Positions 50,719 through 58,935 of a stretch of DNA of 64,000 nt are shown one piece after another. This DNA comes from Candidatus Woesearchaeota archaeon (GTDB lineage Archaea; Nanobdellota; Nanobdellia; Woesearchaeales; WJKL01). The notes beneath the pieces were generated by a model. It had not been told where the DNA came from, did no database searches, and saw nothing but the letters and a program-made list of their open reading frames with translations. The stretch covers positions 62,001 to 126,000 of the forward strand of contig JAHWIR010000005.1 of the NCBI GenBank assembly GCA_019322435.1, written 5' to 3'. Every line of letters begins with the position of its first letter. The stretch's first letter is position 1. Made by a program: the position numbers and the translations under genes.

Positions 50719-52733
50719 TCCATAGGAACCTGGCTCCATAGGCTCCAGTCTTGTGAAGGCGAGTACGGGCCAAAGATAAAGTAAGGCGGTGTTGTCTGGC
50801 CAAAATAAGAATATTGGATGCTGCCCCAGTTCTCCTTAGGTTTGTCTGTTCTTCCGACAGCACCATGTGCTCCATACACTGGAGAGCCGAATAACTTCCA
50901 TGTTTTCATCAAGCCGTGGAAGTCAGAGACATCTGTTGTTGCTGCTGCTCCTGGTTCTACTGTCAGGGCCCCTTCATAACCGTGTTTTTTGAGTATTGCG
51001 ACCATCTCTTTTATTGGAGTTGTGCCGTCTCCAGGAGTCAGATGCTCGTCCTGATAGCCGTAATTGTCTGCCAAGTGGACATTGCCAACCATCCCTTTTT
51101 TTGCCATTGTCTCTACTTCATTTAACATCCATTTTTTGAAAGCAGCGTCATTATCTTGCGTTGTCTTGTTTGGGTCGTTCTGCCAGTATTTTCTCCAGGT
51201 ATTCAGGTGGCCTGTGTCTAATGTTGCTTTTATATGTGTTTCTGCTAGTTTTTTTGCCTGGCTTGGGTCTATTTTTCTATCATGCACCAGTTTTTCAGCC
51301 ATTTTTTTCCTGCTGTTCTCAATAAGGTTCATCAATTCTCTTGGATGGCCTCCATAGCTTTCTGGATAGATATTTTCCATTGTGACGAAGACTGGTTTTT
51401 CTAATTTTTTTGCTCTTGTCTGGTCATATGCATAGATTCCTGCTTGCGCATAAGAATCAAATGATTCAGTTAAAGCGTATTTTTTTACAGAAGCTACATT
51501 TTCCCTTGATTCTCTTGATTCTGCTGCCAGCTGTTCCTGGGAAACAGAAGCTTCGTGCTCATATTCCATTGATTTTTTTGTATCATTTATTGCCTTGTTT
51601 ATTATTTCTGTTGGAGTCTTATATTCTGAAGGAGTTAGTCCTGCTTCTGACAAAGGACCAGGGACTTTCATTGAAAGTTTCCATCTTTCTGATTCTGGTG
51701 TTGCTGTTTCAAGTTTTTCATAGAATATCAATGCTTTTTTCATTTTTTCAAGATTCTTTTTTTGCTGTTCAAAGCCTTGTGCATACTGCAAAGCCCAACC
51801 TCTTGCATGGCCCTCATTTGCTTCCAAGGTTGCCTGCAGGAAAGCTTCTTCTGGTTCAACATATTCACTAGGATGCTGTATTTGCAATTGTGTAACAGAT
51901 AGTCCTTTTTGTCTTGCCAAGTCTTCATTTCTTTCTCTTGCTTCTGCTTCAAAGTCCTGCCATCCTTTTAATTCAACTTTAAATCTTCCTGTAGAAGGAT
52001 CATATTCAGGGACTCTATTTTCAATGCCAACTACCTTATCTTCATAATTGATATATTCATTTCCTGGGTGTTTTGGTTTTTCGTCAGTTGTACGCCATAT
52101 AGGCCTAGGAACTTTTTGGTTTTTTCTTACCTGGGTCATTACCTGCCCTGTTCTTCTATCTACAACTCTTACTACTGCTTCTTCTGGCTCTTCTTCATAA
52201 GCTGCAAATTGCTGTTTTCCTGCTGGATCTCTTGCCCATTCCTCTTCTGAGATTGGTCTTTGGAATTCTCCTGTGTGGACAACAACAGAGCCTCCTTTTG
52301 CTGTGTCTGCTGCAAATTCTATTGCTCTTTTTATTTCATCTACAGATGTTTTCTTTTGTTCTTTTGAGAAGTTTCCAGATCTTTGGTCCATTCCAGCCAA
52401 TCCCATAACACCAAATCCTGCATGGGTTGTAAGATTTATTTCATTGATTTCAGCAATCTCCCTTAGTGCCTGCCTTTGCTCTTCTCCATACATTCCTGGT
52501 GTTTGAGCTTGTCTTTGTCCTGTTCCTGCTCCTGGAAACTGGATTTCAAGGCTTCCTGCTCCTGTTTTTAGTTTTGCTGCAACCCCTTGTACATTCTGTG
52601 CTGCAATTCCCATTGGAACTCCTTGTCCAATATCTTGGATTCCAATGCCTATGTCATTTGTTGAAGGTTCATCTATTGTAGGCTTTCCATAATCCCTGTC
52701 CATTGGTGTTACATAACTTGAAAATTCGACCAT
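50715..52733 (-). CDS. Xylose isomerase/endonuclease IV-like TIM-barrel protein
   Basis: A 672-residue protein with an AP-endonuclease-2/xylose isomerase-type TIM barrel split by a large insertion. Candidate metal ligands are visible in order: THAGFG, VVHTGEF, TMENIYPESYGGHP, TLDTGHLNTW, VHLADNYGYQDEH and VEPGAAAT. The middle (about 170-400) is an Arg/Glu-rich helical insert. The first 60 residues and last 60 residues are unmatched. GAGGT before the ATG supports this start. It overlaps the methyltransferase gene by 4 nt. Sugar isomerase, epimerase or nuclease activity are all possible. Confidence 0.88.
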   Translation of the reverse strand: MVEFSSYVTPMDRDYGKPTIDEPSTNDIGIGIQDIGQGVPMGIAAQNVQGVAAKLKTGAGSLEIQFPGAGTGQRQAQTPGMYGEEQRQALREIAEINEINLTTHAGFGVMGLAGMDQRSGNFSKEQKKTSVDEIKRAIEFAADTAKGGSVVVHTGEFQRPISEEEWARDPAGKQQFAAYEEEPEEAVVRVVDRRTGQVMTQVRKNQKVPRPIWRTTDEKPKHPGNEYINYEDKVVGIENRVPEYDPSTGRFKVELKGWQDFEAEARERNEDLARQKGLSVTQLQIQHPSEYVEPEEAFLQATLEANEGHARGWALQYAQGFEQQKKNLEKMKKALIFYEKLETATPESERWKLSMKVPGPLSEAGLTPSEYKTPTEIINKAINDTKKSMEYEHEASVSQEQLAAESRESRENVASVKKYALTESFDSYAQAGIYAYDQTRAKKLEKPVFVTMENIYPESYGGHPRELMNLIENSRKKMAEKLVHDRKIDPSQAKKLAETHIKATLDTGHLNTWRKYWQNDPNKTTQDNDAAFKKWMLNEVETMAKKGMVGNVHLADNYGYQDEHLTPGDGTTPIKEMVAILKKHGYEGALTVEPGAAATTDVSDFHGLMKTWKLFGSPVYGAHGAVGRTDKPKENWGSIQYSYFGQTTPPYFIFGPYSPSQDWSLWSQVPME

Positions 52734-52736
52734 ATT

Positions 52737-53351
52737 TTACCTCTTATACATTCCGTGTTTGAATTTCTCGATTAAAACCATCTCTCTTGCAACTTCTTTT
52801 GATAATTGTCCTTCTGGATAGTTTCCTGCTTCTATGTCCTGCATCTTTTTTCTGTTTGCGTATTCAATGTTGCCGAATTCTTCCTGCTGCTCTGGAGTGA
52901 ACTGGTTTCCTTGTTCTTTGAATTGGTTATATAATGTACCTGCCCTGCTATAGAGCTCTTCTGTTGGTCTTCTGCTAAGCTGATTAAGATATTCAATCTG
53001 CTGCTGCTCTTCTGCGGGTGTAAGCTTAGGAGCTGTTTCTGCAATTGATTCCAGTTCCCCTGGCTTTTCTTTTTTCTCTTCTGCTTCTTTTTTTGGCTTT
53101 TCTGTGACAAATCTTTTTGCTTTGAAAAGCTCTTTTTCTGCTGGTGAAAATAATTCGTCAATGTCTACTGCTTTTAGCTGGGGAATTGGAATGTCTTTTA
53201 ATTCTTCTTCAATCTCTGCTTCTTCTTCTGCCTGCTTAAGAAGCTTTTGCGCTTCTTCGATTTCTTCTTTGTCTTTTTCCTGAAGCTCTTTTAGTCTTTT
53301 TATTCTTTCTTTTGGTGAAAGCTTCTTTAATTCATCAATATCTTCTGCCAT
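52737..53351 (-). CDS. Coiled-coil protein (204 aa)
   Basis: A 204-residue highly charged protein; about 1-55 is a coiled coil (Lys/Glu-rich heptads). It is the first gene of the TIM-barrel operon, 3 nt ahead of the barrel gene. A TATA-like TTTATATA (53374-53381 reversed) lies 26 nt before the ATG. It is not a recognised family; it may scaffold the barrel protein. Confidence 0.68.
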   Translation of the reverse strand: MAEDIDELKKLSPKERIKRLKELQEKDKEEIEEAQKLLKQAEEEAEIEEELKDIPIPQLKAVDIDELFSPAEKELFKAKRFVTEKPKKEAEEKKEKPGELESIAETAPKLTPAEEQQQIEYLNQLSRRPTEELYSRAGTLYNQFKEQGNQFTPEQQEEFGNIEYANRKKMQDIEAGNYPEGQLSKEVAREMVLIEKFKHGMYKR

Positions 53352-53373
53352 ATTAATGTGTTAATTGAAGTAA

Positions 53374-53381
53374 TATATAAA
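53374..53381 (-). promoter_or_regulatory. TATA box of the TIM-barrel operon
   Basis: TTTATATA on the minus strand, about 26 nt from the ATG at 53351. Confidence 0.6.
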
Positions 53382-53406
53382 CATGAGGTGAATTTGCGTA
53401 GCTTGT

Positions 53407-54858
53407 TTACCACATAATCATTCCATGGTTTTTTTTGAAATTCTTAAAAGCAACAAACATGTCCTCCTTTGCAATGCCTACTGCTTTGCCCCTATTTGCT
53501 TTATCTTTTATAGGGCTTAGTTTTGGTTTTTTTGGCTTTTTAGGTTTTTTTGGCTTTTTAGGGCCTAAAAATTCTGCTTTTAATCTCTGCACCATACCTG
53601 GCGGGCCTTGTTTTTCTTCTTCTTTTTCCTTGCCTTCTGCTTCTTCAAGATATGATTCTAGGTCTCCTCCCATTGCATCAATTGCTTCTGATAATGTATC
53701 TGATATTGATTTTACAAGTTCAAGGTCTTCTTTTTCTCTTAGTTTTTGGAAATTATCGATTTGATCCTGGGTCCAGACATAAGCTCTCAAATCAAGGTCA
53801 AGCTTTCCGACATGGATAGGGCCTCTTTGGTATCCTTCCTGCTGGAATGACATTGAAGGTCTTGTTCTGAAAAGAAAGCTGGCTAATATGCAGGAATGCC
53901 ATCTTCCTAATGGTTGTTTTGCTGCTAGGAATTCAACTTCAACCATTGAGCCTTCAAAAGCACTTACCATGTCAGGTGTAAGGACCTTTTCTTCATCTAA
54001 TGTCAGTCTTCTTATATGTTTCAGATAAGGCTTGACCCATGTCATGTACATCTTTATGATTGTGTAATGCTGCCTCAGGTATTTTAATGTGAAGTTTCTT
54101 CTTACCTTAAGCTCTTCAAAGGTCTTTTCTTTCCAGATTATGAACATCTTTAGTTTTCTTTTAAGGGCATTTTTTACTGCTACGTTGAACTGGCCTCTTT
54201 GTGTTTCAACAACATCATCAACTTCTGCTGATGTTTTTGGATGTGTTGAAAAGAATAAATCTGGAAGGGATGTAAACTGGACTTCACGGGCCATGCCAAA
54301 CACAGAAGATGGATTTTTAGCTCCGCCTTCTACCATGTCTATCCAGATTCCTTTTAGGGTGATTTCAGCAGACTCTTTTCCAGCAAAGCTGTCTACATAA
54401 TATTCTTCTCTTTCATCAATGATTCTTAGTTCTCTTACTAATTGGAAGATCTCTTTTACCATCTTTCCAACTGTTGCTAAGAACTGGCTTACTTTATCCT
54501 GCTGGAGGCCTATTCTTTGCTGCGAGACTCCGAAAAAAGCAGAGTTTTCAGATGCTGAGAACACATCTATTGTCTTGTAAAGGTGAGGATAGTTTATGTC
54601 TTTGTTTATGTAGTTTAATGTCCAGAAATATGCTGATTCCATTGACAGGTTAGGAGCTTCCAAGCTGATTCTAAATCTTTTAATTGGCTGAGGGTAACCT
54701 GTTTTGAGGTATTGGTCTCTTACTTCTTCCCATTCTTCTTCATCAGCATGCTCGGGTTTTGCTGTTTTTTCTATTTCAGCATCAGATTTATCCTTATATA
54801 AATCTGCATACTTCTTCTTAATAAAACCCTGCTTAACTAAAAGAATGCTTTTTGACAT
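53407..54858 (-). CDS. Hypothetical protein (483 aa) with KP repeats
   Basis: A 483-residue protein, not recognised. The core (about 60-400) is mixed, with many aromatic and basic residues. Near the C-terminus is a KKPKKPKKPKKPK run (about 435-447), then a charged end. It has no signal peptide or TM helix. GAGGG precedes the ATG at 54858. The Lys-Pro run suggests nucleic acid or protein binding only as inference. It is transcribed alone, facing away from the S6e operon. Confidence 0.7.
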   Translation of the reverse strand: MSKSILLVKQGFIKKKYADLYKDKSDAEIEKTAKPEHADEEEWEEVRDQYLKTGYPQPIKRFRISLEAPNLSMESAYFWTLNYINKDINYPHLYKTIDVFSASENSAFFGVSQQRIGLQQDKVSQFLATVGKMVKEIFQLVRELRIIDEREEYYVDSFAGKESAEITLKGIWIDMVEGGAKNPSSVFGMAREVQFTSLPDLFFSTHPKTSAEVDDVVETQRGQFNVAVKNALKRKLKMFIIWKEKTFEELKVRRNFTLKYLRQHYTIIKMYMTWVKPYLKHIRRLTLDEEKVLTPDMVSAFEGSMVEVEFLAAKQPLGRWHSCILASFLFRTRPSMSFQQEGYQRGPIHVGKLDLDLRAYVWTQDQIDNFQKLREKEDLELVKSISDTLSEAIDAMGGDLESYLEEAEGKEKEEEKQGPPGMVQRLKAEFLGPKKPKKPKKPKKPKLSPIKDKANRGKAVGIAKEDMFVAFKNFKKNHGMIMW

Positions 54859-54913
54859 CTAATTCCCTCTTTTTTAATAAATTGTCTTGCTATATTTAAA
54901 TATATTTCGTTTA

Positions 54914-54978
54914 TCAAAAGGTTTATACAATAATCGGCAAAGCCGCTTAAGCATAAACCTTTTTTCAAAAGGTTTATA
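54914..54978 (+). promoter_or_regulatory. Direct/inverted promoter-like repeat element, copy 2
   Basis: TCAAAAGGTTTATA at 54914-54927 and 54965-54978, with an inverted ATAAACCTTTT between, and an inner CGGCAAAGCCG stem. The second copy is a BRE-TATA promoter for the S6e operon. It matches the element at 32223-32289 in order and spacing (51 versus 53 nt). Confidence 0.65.
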
Positions 54979-55010
54979 AATAAAGTTAAGTTTTTGATGT
55001 ATATTCTTAG

Positions 55011-55040
55011 CTGAGCCGTAGTTACTGAATACGCGCTCGG
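55011..55040 (+). promoter_or_regulatory. Leader hairpin before the S6e gene
   Basis: CTGAGC pairs with GCTCGG, and the inner CGTA with TACG, leaving a 9-nt loop and one bulged C. The GGAGGA ribosome site follows 4 nt later. In a genome where many mRNAs look leaderless, a structured leader on a ribosomal-protein gene could mediate feedback control. Confidence 0.55.
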
Positions 55041-55057
55041 AATGGAGGACGTTTACA

Positions 55058-55591
55058 ATGGCAGAATTTAAATTGACAATAGCTGACCCTAAAACAGGAA
55101 AATGTGTTCAAAAGACTGTTGGAGGAGATGCTGCAAAGGGTTTTATTGGATTAAAGATAGGTGATACTGTAAAAGGAGAAGTCATGGACCTGACTGGTTA
55201 TGAGTTTATACTAACTGGTGGAAGTGACTACTGCGGATTTCCAATGAGAAAAGGGATTTCAGGAGCAAGGAAAAGAGTGCTGGTCTTGAAAGGTGTTGGA
55301 TTTCGCGGTGGGAAGAAAGGTATCAAGAGAAGGAAGACAGTGTGTGGAGAAGCAATAAATGAAAATATTGTTCAGATAAATCTTAAGATTGCAAAGAAAG
55401 GAAAAGCTGATCTAACTGCTGAAGCTCCTAAAGAGGAGAAGAAGGAAGAAGCAAAAGAGGCTCCGAAAGAAGAGAAAAAAGAAAAAGCAAAGGCAGAAGA
55501 AAAGCCTAAGGAAGAAGCTCCGAAAGAAGCTCCTAAGGAAAAAGCAAAGGCAGAGGAGAAGCCAAAAGAAGAAGCTAAAAAAGAAGGTTAG
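55058..55591 (+). CDS. rps6e: 30S ribosomal protein S6e with charged tail
   Basis: Ribosomal protein S6e of the small subunit. The fold (about 1-115) is typical (GDTVKGEVMDLTGYEFILTGGSDYCGFPMRKG, then the basic RGGKKGIKRRKTVCG). It carries an extra C-terminal tail of about 60 residues made of Ala, Pro, Lys and Glu repeats (EAPKEEKKE type), absent from typical archaeal S6e. Good ribosome site GGAGGA before the ATG. First gene of an operon with a small TM protein and aIF2 gamma, joined by the same junction (TTAGATAAATGGCA). Confidence 0.96.
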   Translation: MAEFKLTIADPKTGKCVQKTVGGDAAKGFIGLKIGDTVKGEVMDLTGYEFILTGGSDYCGFPMRKGISGARKRVLVLKGVGFRGGKKGIKRRKTVCGEAINENIVQINLKIAKKGKADLTAEAPKEEKKEEAKEAPKEEKKEKAKAEEKPKEEAPKEAPKEKAKAEEKPKEEAKKEG

Positions 55592-55595
55592 ATAA

Positions 55596-55745
55596 ATGGC
55601 ATTCAAAAATAAACTAAACCAATTAAATGCGAAGATCAATCAATTGATTGCGCAGATTAAGGCCTGGCCTCAATACAAGAAGATTGGAGTTGGAATCATA
55701 GTGCTTGGCTTTATATTATTGGTAATCGGAATATTGCTGTATTAG
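55596..55745 (+). CDS. Small single-TM protein (49 aa) between S6e and aIF2 gamma
   Basis: A 49-residue ORF, MAFKNKLNQLNAKINQLIAQ with a basic helix then a single hydrophobic helix (about 29-48, KKIGVGIIVLGFILLVIGIL). The ATG is joined to S6e by ATAA and ends with TAG 4 nt before the aIF2 gamma ATG; both junctions read TTAGATAAATGGCA. The consistent junctions and the lack of stop codons in 150 nt support a real gene, below usual length limits. A membrane role near the translation machinery is speculative. Confidence 0.7.
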   Translation: MAFKNKLNQLNAKINQLIAQIKAWPQYKKIGVGIIVLGFILLVIGILLY

Positions 55746-55749
55746 ATAA

Positions 55750-56979
55750 ATGGCAGACAAAGATAAACTACAACCTGAGATAAACATCGGAATGGTTGGT
55801 CATGTTGATCATGGCAAGACCACTTTAGTTAAGGCTCTTTCTGGGATATGGACTGATACGCATTCTGAAGAGATTAAAAGAGGGATTACAATAAGATTAG
55901 GGTATGCTGATGCTGTTTTTTACAGATGCGAGAAATGCAAGAAGTTTGTTGTTTCAAAGAAATGTTCTTGCGGTGGAAAGGCTTCAGTTGTCAGGAAAGT
56001 AAGTTTTGTTGATGCTCCTGGACATGAATCGTTGATGGCAACAATGCTGTCTGGAGCTACTATAATGGATGGAGCTATATTGCTGATTGCTGCAAATGAA
56101 ACATGCCCGCAGCCGCAGACAAGAGAGCATCTGATGGCACTGAAGATAAGCGGGATAAAGAATGTGGTTGTTGTGCAGAACAAGATCGATACTGTGAGCA
56201 AGGAAGATGCTGTTAAAAATTATAAAGAGATCAAGGCATTTTTGAAAGGAACTGATTATGAAAAATCTCATGTCATCCCTGTCTCTGCCCAGCAGAATAT
56301 CAATGTAGATGTCTTGATTGAAGGTATTGAAAAGACAATTCCTACTCCTAAAAGAGATCCTAAAGCAAATCCACTTATGTTTGTTGCAAGAAGCTTTGAT
56401 ATCAACAAGCCTGGAGCTGCTCCAGATAGCCTTGTTGGAGGAGTGTTAGGTGGGGCTCTTAAGCAGGGAGTGCTAAGGGTTGGAGAAGAGATTGAGATAA
56501 AGCCTGGATTGGGCATAGAAGATAAAAACCAAAAGAAATGGATCCCTATAAAGACTGTGATTGCTGATTTGAAGACAGGCGGGAAAAGCGTGAAAGAAGT
56601 TGGTCCTGGCGGAAGCATAGGTGTGATGACAGCACTTGACAATACTGTTGTCAAGTCAGACAGCTTGGCTGGCAGTGTTGTTGGCTTGCATGGACAATTG
56701 CCTCCTGTATGGAATGATCTTAGCCTGGATGTTCATCTGCTTGAGAGGGTTGTTGGAGCTGAAGAAGATCTGAAAGTTGAAGCCATCAAAATGAAAGAAC
56801 CATTAATGCTTAATGTTAACTCAGCTGCAACTGTTGGTGTTGTTACAGAGCTTGGAAAGGATTCTGTTAAATGTATTTTAAAATTGCCTGTCTGCGCTGA
56901 TGTCGGAAGCAATGTGACTATTTCTAGAAGGATTGGGACTAGGTTTAGATTGATTGGTTATGGTGTTATTAAAGAATAA
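55750..56979 (+). CDS. eif2g: Translation initiation factor aIF2, gamma subunit
   Basis: Gamma subunit of archaeal IF2, the GTPase that brings initiator Met-tRNA to the small subunit. G1 is G17HVDHGKT24, switch I RGITIRLGYAD, G3 DAPGH, G4 NKID, and G5-like VSAQQ. A zinc knuckle CEKC...CSC follows switch I (about 59-74), and domains II and III (about 205-409) show SLAGSVVGLHGQLPPVW. 409 residues is the normal archaeal length. Start is fixed by the junction with the small TM gene. Essential for initiation, including on leaderless mRNAs. Confidence 0.97.
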   Translation: MADKDKLQPEINIGMVGHVDHGKTTLVKALSGIWTDTHSEEIKRGITIRLGYADAVFYRCEKCKKFVVSKKCSCGGKASVVRKVSFVDAPGHESLMATMLSGATIMDGAILLIAANETCPQPQTREHLMALKISGIKNVVVVQNKIDTVSKEDAVKNYKEIKAFLKGTDYEKSHVIPVSAQQNINVDVLIEGIEKTIPTPKRDPKANPLMFVARSFDINKPGAAPDSLVGGVLGGALKQGVLRVGEEIEIKPGLGIEDKNQKKWIPIKTVIADLKTGGKSVKEVGPGGSIGVMTALDNTVVKSDSLAGSVVGLHGQLPPVWNDLSLDVHLLERVVGAEEDLKVEAIKMKEPLMLNVNSAATVGVVTELGKDSVKCILKLPVCADVGSNVTISRRIGTRFRLIGYGVIKE

Positions 56980-56981
56980 GT

Positions 56982-57482
56982 TTATAGGTTCATCTTGTCT
57001 ATAGTTACTTTGAACCAATAAGCGTATTTGTCTGGGTTGGATTTTATGTCTTGTTTTAGATCTTCTATAGAAATCCATTTGTAATCTTCAACTTCTTCTT
57101 TGTTGATAGTCACTTGAGGATTTGCTTTTCCTGTGAAAACATAAAGATATTCATTCTCTGTTAGACCATTGTCGAATTCTACTCTGTAGGTAAATTTCAT
57201 TATCTCTTTTAGTTCAGTGTCAAAGCCCATCTCTTCCTGCAATCTTCTGTGTGTTGCTTGATTAATGTCTTCATTAGGTCTTGGATGAGAACAGCAGGTA
57301 TTTGCCCATAATCCTGGGCAATGATATTTGTGCTTTGCTCTTTGATGAATTAGTAGTTCACCTTTGTTGTTGAAGATATAGATAGAGAACGCTCTGTGGA
57401 GTTTTGCATCAATATGCGCTTTTTGCTTTTCTTCTGTTCCTATTTGGTTGTTGTTTTCATCTACTAGAATAACTTGTTCCAT
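56982..57482 (-). CDS. idi: Isopentenyl-diphosphate delta-isomerase, type 1
   Basis: Nudix-fold enzyme interconverting IPP and DMAPP for lipid (archaeol) biosynthesis. Metal His23 and His29 are visible (AHIDAKLH), catalytic Cys64 with His66 in NTCCSHP, and the Glu pair in TENEYLY. The Nudix box (HRRLQEEMGF) follows. The start is the ATG at 57482; the TTG at 57488 is less likely, and a TATA-like element lies 26 nt upstream. Many archaea use the unrelated FMN-dependent type 2 enzyme, so transfer is likely. It converges on aIF2 gamma with a 2-nt gap. Confidence 0.93.
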   Translation of the reverse strand: MEQVILVDENNNQIGTEEKQKAHIDAKLHRAFSIYIFNNKGELLIHQRAKHKYHCPGLWANTCCSHPRPNEDINQATHRRLQEEMGFDTELKEIMKFTYRVEFDNGLTENEYLYVFTGKANPQVTINKEEVEDYKWISIEDLKQDIKSNPDKYAYWFKVTIDKMNL

Positions 57483-57503
57483 ATACAATGGAGTTTAGAA
57501 CTT

Positions 57504-57513
57504 CTTTTTAAAG
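57504..57513 (-). promoter_or_regulatory. TATA-like box of idi
   Basis: CTTTAAAAAG on the minus strand about 26 nt from the ATG at 57482. Confidence 0.5.
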
Positions 57514-57517
57514 ATTA

Positions 57518-57982
57518 TTATTTTTTGAATATATTTTTGATCCAGTTTACTATTTTTTGGAATATTGTTGGTTGTTTTATCTCAGGAGCAATCTCTTCTG
57601 CTGCTTTTTCAATCTCTTCATATTCTTCTTTAGTTGCTTCTTCCAAAGGAGGTTCTTGTTCTGTTGTTGCTTCACAGACTGAGGGATAGAATCTTATCTC
57701 AACTCTGTCTGGACCTTCTTTTGCTTCTTCTTCTAAGATTTCCCTTACAAATATTGCAGAGCCTTGCTTGAATCTGTAGTAATCATGGTAGCCTAGTATT
57801 TTTGAAGTATCATTGTTTAATCTGAATTTTACTTCATTGCCTGAGATGTAGATTGCTTCTAATTCATAGGTGTTGTTGCAGTAGGATTTAGGGATTGCCT
57901 GAGTTAAGGTATCTGTGATTCTGCAGGCAGCTGCTGTGGTTATCAAGAGCAGGAATATTAGTAGATAAATTAATTTTTTCAT
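57518..57982 (-). CDS. Secreted acidic protein (154 aa)
   Basis: A 154-residue exported protein. A Sec signal (about 1-19, LIFLLLITTAAAC) may end in a Cys-anchored lipobox-like AAAC, not fully canonical. The mature part has a beta-rich domain (about 20-105, with three Cys) and an acidic linker (EEATKEEYEEIEKAAEE). It ends in an amphipathic basic helix (IFQKIVNWIKNIFKK) that could bind the membrane. It overlaps the PolX gene by 4 nt, sharing its operon. Function unknown. Confidence 0.72.
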   Translation of the reverse strand: MKKLIYLLIFLLLITTAAACRITDTLTQAIPKSYCNNTYELEAIYISGNEVKFRLNNDTSKILGYHDYYRFKQGSAIFVREILEEEAKEGPDRVEIRFYPSVCEATTEQEPPLEEATKEEYEEIEKAAEEIAPEIKQPTIFQKIVNWIKNIFKK

Positions 57983-58935
57983 CTTTCTCTCTGCTCTGGT
58001 TTTAGATATTTTGTTCCTAATTTTTTACAGATGCTTTGCTCTGTTCTTCCTGCAATCATTTTGCCTGTTTTCTTATCAAATAATCCGTATTCACTTAGTT
58101 TGTAGCCTTTTTTTATGGCTATTTTTCTCATTTCAATATTGTAGTTTTTGCTTCCTGTCAGATAGAACAAGCCTGCTCCATATGATTTTGGTGGAAGAAC
58201 TCTCAAATCTGCCTGCACTCCGTTTGTTAATATGATTGTTGCTTTTGTCGGGCCTTTAGCCAATACCTTTTGGATGTCTCTTATTTTTGTGAAAGCATTG
58301 ATTACTTTTTCTGGCTGAGTTGAGGAAGCAATTATATCAATATCTCTAATTAATGGTTTTCTTCTTCTAAGAGAGCCGGCAATAGAAATCTTGTTAATGA
58401 ATGGTTTTCCTTCTAATTGCTTGATTATTCTTCTTGCAATTGTTATTGCCTGTTTGTAAGGAATCCTTCCTTTTGATTTTCTCAGCAATGCAATGCCTTC
58501 CAGGATGTCCTGCTCTGATTTCTCTCCAAATCCAGGAAGCTTTGATATCTTTTTCTGGAGTGCTGCTTTTTCCAGCTGCTTTATTGTCCTTATGTTCAGT
58601 TCTTTGTTCAGCTTTTTTACTTTTTTTATGCCCATGCCGGGGATTTTTGTAAGGACAGATATGTGGAGAGGTATTGATCTCTTTAGTTTTTCATATTCTT
58701 TTATCTTTCCTGTCTTGATGTACTCAATAATCTTTTTTCCGATTGCATCTCCTACACCAGGAATCTCTTTCAGAAGTTTTAATCCTCCTTTTTTGTAGAC
58801 TGATCTTAAGTCTTCCGGGGTTGCGTCAATTGCACGAGCTGCCTGCCTGAAAGCACGAGGCTTCCACTCAACATTTTTCATATCAAGAATATCAGCTATT
58901 TCAAAAAAGATTGCAGCAAGCTCTTGGTTGATCAT
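57979..58935 (-). CDS. DNA polymerase X-family protein without PHP domain
   Basis: A 318-residue protein with the PolX layout: an N-terminal helical region with helix-hairpin-helix motifs (KEIPGVGDAIGKKI, TKIPGMGIKKVKKL and SKLPGFGEKSEQDI), then the nucleotidyltransferase palm (GSLRRRKPLIRDIDII, catalytic Asp pair, and QADLRV for the third Asp) and a thumb with GSKNYNIEMR. Bacterial and archaeal PolX usually carry a C-terminal PHP nuclease domain; it is missing. The likely role is gap-filling repair. The ATG at 58935 overlaps the GNAT gene by 4 nt. Confidence 0.92.
   Translation of the reverse strand: MINQELAAIFFEIADILDMKNVEWKPRAFRQAARAIDATPEDLRSVYKKGGLKLLKEIPGVGDAIGKKIIEYIKTGKIKEYEKLKRSIPLHISVLTKIPGMGIKKVKKLNKELNIRTIKQLEKAALQKKISKLPGFGEKSEQDILEGIALLRKSKGRIPYKQAITIARRIIKQLEGKPFINKISIAGSLRRRKPLIRDIDIIASSTQPEKVINAFTKIRDIQKVLAKGPTKATIILTNGVQADLRVLPPKSYGAGLFYLTGSKNYNIEMRKIAIKKGYKLSEYGLFDKKTGKMIAGRTEQSICKKLGTKYLKPEQRER

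Noticed and set aside
55011..55040. tRNA-like fold before S6e
   Set aside because: Only one stem-loop is formed; no cloverleaf, T-loop or acceptor stem is visible.
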